Assembly: GCA_963678235.1 (NCBI GenBank)
Contig: OY782766.1
Location: 1,612,001 to 1,676,000, forward strand
Length of the DNA stretch: 64,000 bases
Direction of reading: 5' to 3'
Origin: JABMQB01 sp963678235
GTDB taxonomy: Bacteria; Bacteroidota; Bacteroidia; Bacteroidales; Prolixibacteraceae
Shown: one piece after another, positions 52,902 through 62,556 of the stretch
Position numbering within the stretch: the first letter of the stretch is position 1
How the letters are laid out: the number at the start of each line of letters is the position of its first letter
Notes under the pieces: model-generated
The model's input: the letters and a program-made list of their open reading frames with translations, nothing else
Told to the model about the DNA's origin: nothing
Database searches by the model: none
Made by a program: the position numbers and the translations under genes

Positions 52902-55565
52902 TCAATCCCATTTCATTTTATCTGCCTTAAATTCTGAAATTTCCTCAAAGCCATTGCCTTTAACTCGTATTTTGTAGGTTCCTGGATCAATAAACTTATG
53001 CTCTTCCCCATCGTTTGCAAGGTTAAGGTTCCATTGTACAATATTAATTCCCTTATCAGTTGTTGTTGGAAGTTGTTTTAAAACTTCACCTTCAGAATCA
53101 AGAATTTCAACGATAACAGAAGTTGATTTATGAAGATAATAGGTAAACACAAAATCTTTGGAGAATCTTCTGAAATTTGCATTCTCACCTGGAGGTACAA
53201 TTGCATCTTCTGCTGCAAGGATTTTGCATTTCACATCGTGATCCAATTTTGAAATCTTATGAATTGGCTGTAAATCGAGTGCCCAAACCCCACGGCCATG
53301 TGTACCTATAACCATCACCTCATCCCTGGGGTGGATTACCAAATCATGCACATAGGTTGTTGGAAGGTTTCCGGCAAGGCTTTCCCAACTTTCACCTTTA
53401 TCCAACGAAATATAAACCCCATAATCTGTTCCAACATACAATATATTTTCATCGAACGGATCTTCCTTAATAACATTCACTGGTCCAGATGGGATTTGTT
53501 TTGAAATATCCACCCAGGTTTTTCCATAATCATATGACTTCCAAACATAAGGCAGCATATCATCGTCACGCTTTCCATTTTGAGTCATATAAACCGTTGA
53601 TTTATCATACTGCGAGGCAACCATTTCACTCACCCACTTCCCTATTGGCAGCCCTTTATTTATTTCTTCCCAATTCTTTCCACTATCTTTTGTAGTCCAA
53701 ACCCTTCCGTCATCGGTGCCGGCATAAATCAATCCAAACTCAAAAGGCGATTCACTAATCGAAAAAATGGTTTGATAAGGAATATCGCCCTTCTTTTCAG
53801 GAACATTGTAGGTTAAATCGGGACTTATCTTCTCCCATGATTCCCCCATATTCATTGATCGATGCAAAAATTGGGTCCCATGGTAAATTATCCGTGGATT
53901 GTGTGGCGAAATAATAAATGGTGCCATCCACTGCCCTCTCAAACTTTCCACACCTTCAGGTACTGGCGGCATAATTGATTTATCTATGCCAGTTGCCAAA
54001 TCTGTCCGATTTAAACTCCCATAGAAACCTGCTGAATAGACAATGTTCGTATTTGTTGGATCGATTACATGATTACTTCCTTCGCCTCCTGGGGCATACT
54101 CAAATTCAACAGGAGAAATCCGGCTACGTCCTTTGCTTAAATCAACTTTACCTTTAAAACTTCCATGGTCCTGAATGGAACCATAAACGTAAAATGGTTC
54201 TGACATATCAACACCTACGTTAAAAAACTGCACCAACGGCAGATTGTCAAAAAATGTCCTGAAGTTTTTCCCATCGTAAGAAATTGCAACTCCCCCATCG
54301 TTCACGTTCACCAAATAGTCCGTATTTTCCATATCAATCCATAATCCATGATGGTCCATATGCATACCGAGAAGTTCATAAAAAGTTTTGCCTCCATCTT
54401 CAGACACATTAAGGTACAAACCCATCACATATATTTTATCTTCGTTGACCGGATCAACCCTGATTTGGCTAAAAACCCAGCCATAGGTTCCCGACATCCG
54501 TTCCATATAATTGTTTTCCTGGCTCACTTGTTCCCATGATTCACCTGCATTATTTGATCGATAAACAGTTGCACCTTTTATGCGTCCGCTACTGGGCCTG
54601 CCATAAGAATCGACTTCCCCTTCGCCATCTTCATTTAGTTTCTGATAATTATCGACAAAAGCATAAAGCACATTGGGCTTTGCCTTACACAAATCAATCC
54701 CAATCCGTCCCCTATATGAGGCTTTAGGTAGGCCGCTATTTACTTCTGCCCACGTTTCCCCGCCATCTATTGTCTTTAAAATTCCGCTGCCTGTATAATC
54801 CAGTTCATTTCTGGGATCGTTCCATTTTTTACGAATTCTTTGCCACATGGAGGCATACATTACATCAGGATCTGAAGGATCCATTACTAAATCGTTTGCG
54901 CCTGTTTTTTCATCAATATAAAGGATATTTTCCCAAGTCTTTCCTCCATCAATGGTTTTAAAAATCCCTCGGTCTTCATTGTTTGTCCATTCATGCCCAC
55001 CTGCTGCAACAAAAACAATATCGGAATTTTCAGGATGGACAATAATTCGTGATATCGTATTTGTGTTGATCAATCCACGATGTTCCCAGGTTTTTCCGGC
55101 ATCCTTTGACCTGTAGATACCTGCACCTGCTTGCGAACTCCTAAAAATATTAGCTTCACCTGTTCCTGCCCAAAGGATATTCTGATTTTGAGGATCAAGT
55201 GCCAAATCACCAATTGCAGTTGACATGGCATGCTCAAAAATTGGCTCCCAGGTGATTCCTTCATTTTCTGTCTTCCATATTCCCCCAGAAGCCCCAGCAA
55301 CATAAATCGTATAATTTTTCCCTTTTGGTGAAACAACTTCAACATCGGTCATCCGACCACTAATGTTGGTGGGACCAACAAATTGAAATGGCAAATTTTT
55401 AAACATAGAATTCTTAACCATTTCTGTATGCTTTTGATACATTTCAAGCCTCTTAGCCGGATCTGTTTTGCTAATAACGTTCTGAGCAAAAGTGGAAGAG
55501 ACAATGAAAAATAAAACAATGAATAGAAATAAACGGTTGATATTCCAACTTTTTGTTGCCTTCAT
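52902..55565 (-). CDS. Secreted BNR/VPS10-like beta-propeller protein
   Basis: An 887-residue exported protein (signal VSSTFAQ). It carries many Asp-box/BNR repeats (GGIWKTENEGITWEPI, GIYRSKDAGKTWEH, GIFKTIDGGKTWEN, VWTTKDSGKNWEEI, VYISLDKGESWESL), giving two multi-bladed propellers as in sortilin/VPS10-like and sialidase-like proteins. The C-terminus (about 780-887) is a beta-sandwich. Asp-boxes are structural, so no sialidase activity should be assumed. Function is unknown; glycan or protein binding at the cell envelope is likely. It is followed on the minus strand by nothing closer than the ara terminator. Confidence 0.75.
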   Translation of the reverse strand: MKATKSWNINRLFLFIVLFFIVSSTFAQNVISKTDPAKRLEMYQKHTEMVKNSMFKNLPFQFVGPTNISGRMTDVEVVSPKGKNYTIYVAGASGGIWKTENEGITWEPIFEHAMSTAIGDLALDPQNQNILWAGTGEANIFRSSQAGAGIYRSKDAGKTWEHRGLINTNTISRIIVHPENSDIVFVAAGGHEWTNNEDRGIFKTIDGGKTWENILYIDEKTGANDLVMDPSDPDVMYASMWQRIRKKWNDPRNELDYTGSGILKTIDGGETWAEVNSGLPKASYRGRIGIDLCKAKPNVLYAFVDNYQKLNEDGEGEVDSYGRPSSGRIKGATVYRSNNAGESWEQVSQENNYMERMSGTYGWVFSQIRVDPVNEDKIYVMGLYLNVSEDGGKTFYELLGMHMDHHGLWIDMENTDYLVNVNDGGVAISYDGKNFRTFFDNLPLVQFFNVGVDMSEPFYVYGSIQDHGSFKGKVDLSKGRSRISPVEFEYAPGGEGSNHVIDPTNTNIVYSAGFYGSLNRTDLATGIDKSIMPPVPEGVESLRGQWMAPFIISPHNPRIIYHGTQFLHRSMNMGESWEKISPDLTYNVPEKKGDIPYQTIFSISESPFEFGLIYAGTDDGRVWTTKDSGKNWEEINKGLPIGKWVSEMVASQYDKSTVYMTQNGKRDDDMLPYVWKSYDYGKTWVDISKQIPSGPVNVIKEDPFDENILYVGTDYGVYISLDKGESWESLAGNLPTTYVHDLVIHPRDEVMVIGTHGRGVWALDLQPIHKISKLDHDVKCKILAAEDAIVPPGENANFRRFSKDFVFTYYLHKSTSVIVEILDSEGEVLKQLPTTTDKGINIVQWNLNLANDGEEHKFIDPGTYKIRVKGNGFEEISEFKADKMKWD

Positions 55566-55673
55566 AAGGAGTAGATTTAATGGTTATGCATAGGTATTTA
55601 AAGCTAATGAAGGAATTACAGGGAAACAATGATTTTGAATAGGATAAAATATCTCGACTTAAATTAGAGATAA

Positions 55674-56960
55674 TTATTCCTTTACTATTGCCTGTTTTAA
55701 GTGCATATCAGCAAATTTAATGTATTGCTCCCAATCGTATTCTTTAATATCGTGGGCACCCGACCGTATATGGTAACCAATTTGATTCATTATCGGGTGA
55801 TTTACTTCTGGTATTGTTGGGCTTTTCAGTCCAAACCTGTCGTAAAGTTCATATACTTTTGAAGCATAATATGCCGATAAATATTCCCCTTCAGGATCAG
55901 ACCATAAATCTTCTTCGGCACTTGCCACATAAACAGGCCGGGGGGCAATTAAAGCGATTAATTCATGTTGGTCGACAGGCAATTCTTCTTCATTATAATT
56001 GAAATATTTAAAATTAGATGAAAACCAATGTGGAAAATTTTTATTGATAACTGTTACGGTTTCCCCCAGCTTCCTTTTAAACAAAGCTGCACCACCGCAA
56101 CCAGAATTATTTGAAATAACCATGGCAAAACGTTCGTCCTGCGCCCCCGCCCACAATGCTGCCTTCCCGAGCCTCGAATGTCCCAATACTATGACTTTAT
56201 TTTCATCCACATCCGAATCTTCGTGCAAATAATCCAATACCCTGCTTAGCCCCCACGCCCAGGCTGAAATAGATCCCCATTCCCCACTTCTGGGGCGATC
56301 CTGGTATTTTGAATAAAAAAATGGATGAATACCATCCGTAAAATCATCCTTGTCAGGATCAATTTCGCCATAATAAACCGTTACAAGACCATAGCCATTT
56401 TCTAATATCTTTTCTATAGGCCAATTTTCCGACTGAACCCCTCTTGACTGTTCGGTAATTTGGTTATTAATTATCCCGAGCGATGGATTATCCCTTACCC
56501 AGGCTTCTGTTAGAACAATTTCACTATCGTAAATAACCGAATGGTTACCGTTAAAATTATAGGCAAGAAAAACCGGAACTTTTTGATCGGTTTTTGGCAG
56601 GTACATTAAAACATTAACAGGCAACTCTAAAGAATCTTTTTTAAAGTTCAACTGAATTTGCTTTCGCGTTGCTTTATTATCCAATGCGGTGTTGCTTTCC
56701 TCAATTAGGTCAAACGAGGCATAAGTTAAGAGACCGGGAACTTTACCATAAATATTATTTTCAAACAACATTAAAAGTTCTGGCTTTGCAAACTTCTCCC
56801 ATTTTCTGGTATTCCTGATTTTTTTACCATTTAATAGTTTTAAAGGATCCGGAATTGAAATCTCCAATACCTCTTCTTCATTCTTTACTATTTTTTTTTG
56901 CGCCACAGAGACGTTAATTAACAAGCAGGAACTTACAACTAAAAGCAAAAAATATTTCAT
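55674..56960 (-). CDS. CE15 glucuronoyl esterase
   Basis: About 428 residues from ATG 56960, which starts a clean signal (MKYFLLLVVSSCLLIN); a longer in-frame start adds 11 residues. The CE15 signature VLGHSRLGKAALWAGA (Ser nucleophile in G-x-S-R-x-G-K) is present, with SNNSGCGGAALFKRKLGE and a distal acid/His pair (ASAEEDLWSDPEG, VNHPIMNQIGYHIRSGAHD). These enzymes cleave lignin-carbohydrate esters of 4-O-methyl-glucuronate on xylan and possibly uronate esters in pectin. It is upstream of the BNR gene on the same strand (108 bp). Confidence 0.9.
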   Translation of the reverse strand: MKYFLLLVVSSCLLINVSVAQKKIVKNEEEVLEISIPDPLKLLNGKKIRNTRKWEKFAKPELLMLFENNIYGKVPGLLTYASFDLIEESNTALDNKATRKQIQLNFKKDSLELPVNVLMYLPKTDQKVPVFLAYNFNGNHSVIYDSEIVLTEAWVRDNPSLGIINNQITEQSRGVQSENWPIEKILENGYGLVTVYYGEIDPDKDDFTDGIHPFFYSKYQDRPRSGEWGSISAWAWGLSRVLDYLHEDSDVDENKVIVLGHSRLGKAALWAGAQDERFAMVISNNSGCGGAALFKRKLGETVTVINKNFPHWFSSNFKYFNYNEEELPVDQHELIALIAPRPVYVASAEEDLWSDPEGEYLSAYYASKVYELYDRFGLKSPTIPEVNHPIMNQIGYHIRSGAHDIKEYDWEQYIKFADMHLKQAIVKE

Positions 56961-57181
56961 AGGATGCGGATTTCTGACAAACAAATAAAACAAATATTTT
57001 ACAAAACCTATTTTTTTCGAACAGTAATCTAATAATGCCAGGTTTAAAGGACAGGATTTATGTAATTCTATATTGGAAAACTATTTCTTTTTAATTTATA
57101 ACTGCCACAATGGCAAAATAAAATTTTTGGCACATATTTAGATATATAGATTTTTCAATATTATAATTTAAATTTTGACAT

Positions 57182-57520
57182 ATGTTACATACAAATTTAC
57201 ATCACGTATTATCGAAAGATGGTCACAAAGAAGTTTTGGAAGAAAATAAGAACGTAATGATTTGTTGTGGAAGAATGGGACCAATGTGTATCCCTGTATA
57301 TGCTGCAATGACTGAATTAAAAGAGCAATATCCAAACGTTAAGTTTGCGGATATGGAATTTGATATTCCTGATGCCGAAGTAATCAGAAATGCGCCGGAA
57401 TGCAGTGGTTTTATGGGCTTGCCGTTTGTAATGTATTATAAAAACGGAGAGGTTGTAAAAGCAACAACCAGCATTCAGTCAAAAGAACAAATTGAAACAA
57501 TTTTGAACGAGGTATTTTAA
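57182..57520 (+). CDS. Thioredoxin-fold protein with CGPC replaced by MGPM
   Basis: A 112-residue cytosolic protein. The fold is thioredoxin-like: an active-site helix after the central strand, and a cis-Pro loop GLPFVMYY (Pro about 81). The active site reads ICCGRMGPMCIPVY, so the usual CGPC pair is M-G-P-M, with Cys at 28, 29 and 36 nearby and one at 74. Redox chemistry would have to use these alternative Cys, or the protein acts non-redox. It is a stand-alone gene divergent from CE15. Function unknown. Confidence 0.7.
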   Translation: MLHTNLHHVLSKDGHKEVLEENKNVMICCGRMGPMCIPVYAAMTELKEQYPNVKFADMEFDIPDAEVIRNAPECSGFMGLPFVMYYKNGEVVKATTSIQSKEQIETILNEVF

Positions 57521-57586
57521 ATTGGGGATAGGTTGAAATATAATGCTCCCTTCTGGGGGCAAATGTAGGAAAAGTAGGAGAAGGGG

Positions 57587-57621
57587 AAACAGCTATCAAA
57601 TTCGGTAGCTGTTTTATTTTT
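57587..57621. terminator. Terminator between convergent genes
   Basis: AAACAGCTATC pairs with GGTAGCTGTTT (one T-G wobble) around AAATTC, followed by TATTTTTATT. It serves the thioredoxin gene on the plus strand and the OmpA-family gene on the minus strand. Confidence 0.75.
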
Positions 57622-57622
57622 A

Positions 57623-59557
57623 TTACAATACTGTAATTTCCGTTCTTCGGTTAAGCGCCCTGCCCTCGGGCGTATCGTTTGTATCAATCGGCAATGTTAT
57701 TCCATACCCCTTTGTTTCAATCCTCTCTGCATTAATTCCCTTGTCCGCCAAATAAGTTTTTACTTCCCGTGCCCTTTTTTCAGATAGTAACTTATTATAT
57801 TTTTCGCTCCCAACATTGTCAGTATGCCCACCTATTTCTACTCTAATGGTTGGATTTTGAACCATTAAATCGTAGAGTTTTTCCAGCTCAGGGAAAGATT
57901 CCTCAAGAAGCCGAAAAGAATCTGTTTCGAAATACAAATTTCGCATAACCAATCGGCTCCCCGATTTTACAGGTACCAATTCAATTTTTAAGTTCATTGG
58001 CTGTACGCTTGAATAAAGGGAATCTAAATGAAGGGATTGTGAATAAAACAAATAACCTTTTTTTGTGATATTAAATGCGTAGTTTTCGCCAAGTGGAAGA
58101 CATACTAAAAATTCACCACTTGCCCCGGATTCTTTGGAGAACGATCCGTTTTTTTGATCTGTTAGATTTGTAATTTCAACACTACCAACAAGGGCTTGTT
58201 TCGATTCAGAATCAATAATAATTCCTTTTACATAGGTAACCGGTGTAGTTTTTGAGTTCTCTGTCAATTGGGCACTATATATGTCCATTCCCTTCCTTCT
58301 ATCCCTTTCGGAAGAAAAAAAAGCAATTGTTCCGCCTGCGTCTACAATAAATCCATTCTCATTGTTTTTCGTATTTATCGGATAACCAATATTTATTGGC
58401 TTTGTCCATGTTTTATCCTCTTTTAACATGGAATAGAAAATATCGCTTTTCCCCATTCCCAGCCAACCATCCGATGAAAAGTAAAGTGTTTCATTATTAA
58501 AATGGATAAAGGGAGAAGTCTCTACTCCTGATGTATTAATGCTGTCACCAAGATTCTCTACCTGCCCCCAAACAGGCAGTCCATGTTCATTGAAACCATT
58601 AATTTTTATCCTCCAAATATCTTTATTTCCAAAGCCCCCCTCCCGATTGCTAGAAAAATAGAGGTAATCAGAATTTGGGGATAGCGAGGGTTGAGATTCC
58701 CATTTGCGCGAGTTTAACCCATATCCCGCATTTACTGGCATTTGCCATTTGCCTTGTTTTAAAACAGACACATATATGTCACAACTTCCAAAGCCATCCT
58801 GACGATTACATGCGCTAAAAAACAAAAGTTTCCCATCGGCTGATAAACTTTGCGCCCCCTCGTTTTCTGGCGTATTAATTTCTACGATTGGTCGAACGGA
58901 TCCCCACTCCCCCTTTGAAAAATCAGCAATATAAAAATCTTCCTGCATGCGGTTACCCCTTAAACTATCCGGAACCAACCGCGTAAAAACCAATTGTGTC
59001 CCGTCAACAGTCTTACTGGGCCAATATTCGTTGTATGGAGTATTAATATCTGAGATTAATGCTTTCACATTAGTTGCCTTGGGATTTTTTTCTGCATTTA
59101 TGGCAAAATCACATTGTTCAACCATTCTTGTTGCCAATGCTTTAAGATTTGAAGTTGCTCCACGAATTTTTATACATTCATCGTAAGCCACTTGTGCTTT
59201 TGCATAATCCCCAATGGAGAAATATGCTTCCCCAAGCCTGTATTTTATATGCGCTCTGTTTCTGATATCATGCCTACTTGCAGAACGCAGATACTTTATT
59301 TCCAATGAGGTTGAATCGATTTCTGCATAAATGTCAGCAAGGAACAAATAAGCATTTGTAAAACTGCTGTCCTGAGATATAACCTCTTCAGCAATTTGTA
59401 TTGCCTGATTAAACTGTCCGGTTCGATACGCCTGCGTTGCTTTCTCAAATAGCTTCTGATTCCTTTTATGAGTTTGCGAAATACACACGTTCCCCGTAAC
59501 AATAATAAAAAACAGCATCCAGCGTACAATTACTCCTATTTTAATTCGATTAACCAA
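57623..59557 (-). CDS. TPR - PD40 propeller - CRD - OmpA-domain envelope protein (PorE-like architecture)
   Basis: A 644-residue exported protein. Residues about 30-150 are TPR (YRTGQFNQAIQIAEEVISQD), about 170-430 PD40/WD40-like blades (LFFSACNRQDGFGSCDIYVS, LYFSSNREGGFGNKDIW, LYFSSDGWLGMGKSDIF), about 440-520 a carboxypeptidase regulatory-like domain, and about 535-644 OmpA_C (VEIGGHTDNVGSEKYNKLLSEKRA), which binds peptidoglycan. This order equals that of PorE, a T9SS-associated protein. Many paralogues share it, so the PorE name is not asserted. The leader contains GNVCIS, an imperfect lipobox. Confidence 0.82.
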   Translation of the reverse strand: MVNRIKIGVIVRWMLFFIIVTGNVCISQTHKRNQKLFEKATQAYRTGQFNQAIQIAEEVISQDSSFTNAYLFLADIYAEIDSTSLEIKYLRSASRHDIRNRAHIKYRLGEAYFSIGDYAKAQVAYDECIKIRGATSNLKALATRMVEQCDFAINAEKNPKATNVKALISDINTPYNEYWPSKTVDGTQLVFTRLVPDSLRGNRMQEDFYIADFSKGEWGSVRPIVEINTPENEGAQSLSADGKLLFFSACNRQDGFGSCDIYVSVLKQGKWQMPVNAGYGLNSRKWESQPSLSPNSDYLYFSSNREGGFGNKDIWRIKINGFNEHGLPVWGQVENLGDSINTSGVETSPFIHFNNETLYFSSDGWLGMGKSDIFYSMLKEDKTWTKPINIGYPINTKNNENGFIVDAGGTIAFFSSERDRRKGMDIYSAQLTENSKTTPVTYVKGIIIDSESKQALVGSVEITNLTDQKNGSFSKESGASGEFLVCLPLGENYAFNITKKGYLFYSQSLHLDSLYSSVQPMNLKIELVPVKSGSRLVMRNLYFETDSFRLLEESFPELEKLYDLMVQNPTIRVEIGGHTDNVGSEKYNKLLSEKRAREVKTYLADKGINAERIETKGYGITLPIDTNDTPEGRALNRRTEITVL

Positions 59558-59776
59558 GCTTTTGTAGATTAGAGATTTATGCTAAAACGGAATTAGATTC
59601 GTTATATTTTAGAAGGAAAAGTTAAGGTATTAAACCAAATTTATTCAAAAAAATGAAAAAAAAAGGGGTAGCTATATGTATTTTTCCAATAATTCCCTAT
59701 TTTGAACACGTAAATTTTTGTTTTTATTTATATGCAATAGTTTTACTATTATCAACAGTTTAGTATATATTTTAAA

Positions 59777-59992
59777 ATGAAATCTAAAGGAAATAGCAAA
59801 AAAGAACATGTTTCAAAAGTCGACAAAATTGACAGAAAAAGCACAGTAACACCAAAAAAAGACAGAAGTTCAAAAAGAAGGTTATCCATTTATGATGAGT
59901 ACGAAGATGAAGATTATGATGATTTTACTTTTGAGCGTGATGACTTTGATAATGGCGACTACGATGAGGATGACTATAATGAAGAGGAATAG
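59777..59992 (+). CDS. Small bipolar charged protein
   Basis: A 71-residue protein with no hydrophobic core. Residues 1-37 are Lys/Arg/Ser-rich (MKSKGNSKKEHVSKVDKIDR); residues 38-71 are almost entirely Asp/Glu/Tyr (DEYEDEDYDDFTFERD). Disordered, and probably nucleic-acid or ribosome associated or a self-neutralising chaperone-like peptide. Homology unknown. The ATG is preceded by an AT-rich leader. Codons are uninterrupted, but so short and repetitive a sequence could be spurious. Confidence 0.55.
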   Translation: MKSKGNSKKEHVSKVDKIDRKSTVTPKKDRSSKRRLSIYDEYEDEDYDDFTFERDDFDNGDYDEDDYNEEE

Positions 59993-60066
59993 GTTCTAAT
60001 TTTATTAATGTAACTCCCCAAACGTTTAAAATATTTTATAGCCACTCAGAGACTGTTATATTTCGT

Positions 60067-60552
60067 TTACTCCTTTTCGTAAAATGCCTCAATACCAGGA
60101 TAGTGGTATTTCTTAACTGAAATTTTCTCAGGGAAGCAGTAATAGATTACTTCAGCTGTTGAGCATTTTTTACCATCAGCATTATAAATACCACACTCAA
60201 TTTTGGCAAAATTCCCTTCAAAGTGAATAAGCTTTCCGGTTATTTTTATTTCGCCACTTGAAATGTACAATGGCCTGAGGTATTTTACATTCAGTTCGGA
60301 TGTTACGCCAGTGGTAAAGCATTTAGTGTACACAACCCAACCTCCAATTTCATCCATCAATAAGGCTTGCATGCCTCCGTGCAATACATTTTTATAGCCC
60401 ATGTACTTATTCTCCGGGTTCCAAGAAGTTTCTAATCCTTCGCCATTATCGAAAAACTGCAGATTTAATCCACTTTTGTTATGTGGTGAACAACCAATAC
60501 AGTGATAGTCTTCTTCAGGAAAACCAACGAATGGATTTATTATTTTTTTCAT
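60067..60552 (-). CDS. PaaI-type hotdog-fold thioesterase
   Basis: A 161-residue hotdog protein. VLHGGMQALLMDEIGGW is the family helix with the catalytic region, followed by SELNVKYLRPLYISSGEIKI, the classical hotdog strand, and the N-terminal CIGCSPHNKSGLNL motif of the PaaI subgroup. It should hydrolyse acyl- or phenylacetyl-CoA thioesters. It sits only 14 bp after the terminator of the upstream SPFH gene, so its expression is either read-through or from an undetected promoter. Confidence 0.85.
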   Translation of the reverse strand: MKKIINPFVGFPEEDYHCIGCSPHNKSGLNLQFFDNGEGLETSWNPENKYMGYKNVLHGGMQALLMDEIGGWVVYTKCFTTGVTSELNVKYLRPLYISSGEIKITGKLIHFEGNFAKIECGIYNADGKKCSTAEVIYYCFPEKISVKKYHYPGIEAFYEKE

Positions 60553-60566
60553 AGATAAAAATAAAA

Positions 60567-60595
60567 AGCCCGCCCTTAAATTTTAAAGGCAGGCT
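60567..60595 (-). terminator. Terminator of the SPFH gene
   Basis: On the minus strand AGCCTGCCTTTAA pairs with TTAAGGGCGGGCT (13 bp, two T-G wobbles) around AAT, followed by TTTTATTTTT. It lies 20 bp after the SPFH stop. Confidence 0.85.
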
Positions 60596-60614
60596 CAATA
60601 ATACATTATTACAT

Positions 60615-61433
60615 TTAGTTATTTCCGAGGATCAATGGCAAACCATCTTTTCCTGCCCCAACCACAACTACTTTTGAATTTGGTGATTTAGCTAAATCCA
60701 ACGTAGCTTCAATTCCACGTTGTTTTAATATTTTGTCAGTTAAACTTGCACTGATTATCTTGTTAAAATCAGAAATACCTTGAGCTTCCAACCTTTTACG
60801 TTCAGCTTCCGATTTTTCACGGTCCAATCGGAATTTATATGCCAATGCTTCCTGTTCTGTCTTTAACTTATCTTCAATTGCACCTTTAATTTGTGGAGGC
60901 AGGTTTATTGAACGAATAAGCAATGCTTTCATATCAATAAAATTTTCGCTTAACACTTCTTTCGTTTCCGTAATTATAGATGTTTCTACCTCACTTCTTT
61001 TCGTTGAATAAATTTCTTCGGCAGTATAACGCCCTGCAACTTGACGCACAGAGGAACGTACTTCGGGCACAACCAATGTATTGATGAAATTAACGCCGAA
61101 CCGTTCGTGAAGAAACCCGATATTTAAATAAGTCGGGTTAAAACGTACTGTAACATCCATACTAATAGATAAACCATTTTTATCCAATACGTCCATCGTT
61201 TCCTCCCTTTGTTGCTCTTTTACATTGTAAACAAACATCTCATTCCAGGGTGCAATTATGTGAAATCCTTCCACGTAAACATTGTCTTTATCCAATCCAG
61301 ATGAATACGGACGGAAAATAACACCCCTCTCACCTGGGTCAAGAATCACAAACATTCTGTTGCCAAAAAGCAATAATATAAGAACTACTGCAATACCAAT
61401 TATAATGTACGAATTTTTAAAATTGAATTTCAT
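60615..61433 (-). CDS. SPFH/prohibitin-family membrane protein
   Basis: A 272-residue protein with one N-terminal transmembrane helix (YIIIGIAVVLILLLFGNRMF). Then the SPFH domain (DPGERGVIFRPYSSGL, VEGFHIIAPWNEMFVYNVKE, NGLSISMDVTVRFNP) and a C-terminal coiled coil (AYKFRLDREKSEAERKRLEA). Prohibitins form ring-like membrane scaffolds that regulate proteases. HflC-type membership is possible but cannot be separated by eye. Divergent from the nucleoside phosphorylase gene. Confidence 0.9.
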   Translation of the reverse strand: MKFNFKNSYIIIGIAVVLILLLFGNRMFVILDPGERGVIFRPYSSGLDKDNVYVEGFHIIAPWNEMFVYNVKEQQREETMDVLDKNGLSISMDVTVRFNPTYLNIGFLHERFGVNFINTLVVPEVRSSVRQVAGRYTAEEIYSTKRSEVETSIITETKEVLSENFIDMKALLIRSINLPPQIKGAIEDKLKTEQEALAYKFRLDREKSEAERKRLEAQGISDFNKIISASLTDKILKQRGIEATLDLAKSPNSKVVVVGAGKDGLPLILGNN

Positions 61434-61675
61434 TTTATATGTTTTTAATTATTAATGCTTTACAAAGAGATTTTACCTCTCGGAACTTCGTTAAATTTCC
61501 TGTAAGAATCCACTTAAAAAAAGCTCAAACAAAGGTAGCAGATTAATCCCCATTTTCCGAATTATTAACATAGCGAATCTGAAAATATTTTTTAACTGTT
61601 GATATCTTAAGCCCTAACTAATTGACTATTAGATGTCTTTTAAATAGTTTTGAAAACGTAATAAATGAGCAAACG

Positions 61676-62545
61676 ATGATAAAAGAGTCCGAATTAATAG
61701 TTAACAACGATGGAACAATTTTCCATTTACATCTGAAACCAGATCAGATTTCAGATAAAATAATCTTGGTTGGCGATCCGGCCAGGGTTGATTTGGTTGC
61801 ATCGAATTTTGATAAATTGGACTTAAAAGTATCGAATAGGGAATTTGTTACCAAAACAGGTTGGCTTAATGGTGAACGGTTGAGCGTAATTTCTACCGGA
61901 ATTGGCACAGACAATATTGATATTGTTATAAACGAATTGGATGCGCTTGCAAATATTGACCTTACCACCCGACAAATAAACAAAAAACATAAATCGTTAA
62001 ATTTTATACGAATCGGGACTTCAGGTGCTTTGCAAAAAGATACAGCTGTTGATTCCTATGTGGTTTCACACAAATCGATTGGTTTTGATGGCATGCTAAA
62101 CTATTATGCCAATCGGGAGAGTGTTTCTGATTTATCGTTTGAAAAAAGCTTTAAAGAATTTACCAAATGGGATGTTTCGTTACCTACCCTATATGTAATC
62201 GATGCTTCGGAAGAATTGCTCTCAATGTTTGACAGTAACGAATTTCAAAAAGGAGTAACCATTTCTGCTCCAGGATTTTATGGTCCCCAGGGCAGGGTGC
62301 TGCGTTTACCACTATCCAATCCTGAATTAAACCACCAGATCGAGGATTTTGAGTTCAATGGATTAAAGATTACGAATTTTGAAATGGAAAGCTCTGCTAT
62401 TTACGGGCTTTCAAAACTCTTAGGTCATCATGCATTATGTGTTTGCGCCATTATAGCAAACCGGGTTACTGGTGAAGCAAATGAGAATTACCACGGAAAT
62501 ATGGAAATCCTGGTAAAAAAAGTACTTGAAAAAATAACAACATAA
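61676..62545 (+). CDS. Nucleoside phosphorylase (uridine phosphorylase-like)
   Basis: About 289 residues from ATG 61676; an in-frame TTG 54 bases earlier is less convincing. IILVGDPARVDLVASNF (phosphate loop), STGIGTDNIDIVINEL, RIGTSGALQKD and NFEMESSAIYGL (ribose-binding Glu) identify the PNP/UDP phosphorylase-1 family. It cleaves a nucleoside with phosphate in the cytosol for salvage; the exact base specificity is not visible. It is 11 bp upstream of the transglutaminase-like gene and probably co-transcribed. Confidence 0.9.
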   Translation: MIKESELIVNNDGTIFHLHLKPDQISDKIILVGDPARVDLVASNFDKLDLKVSNREFVTKTGWLNGERLSVISTGIGTDNIDIVINELDALANIDLTTRQINKKHKSLNFIRIGTSGALQKDTAVDSYVVSHKSIGFDGMLNYYANRESVSDLSFEKSFKEFTKWDVSLPTLYVIDASEELLSMFDSNEFQKGVTISAPGFYGPQGRVLRLPLSNPELNHQIEDFEFNGLKITNFEMESSAIYGLSKLLGHHALCVCAIIANRVTGEANENYHGNMEILVKKVLEKITT

Positions 62546-62556
62546 TACATACGGTT

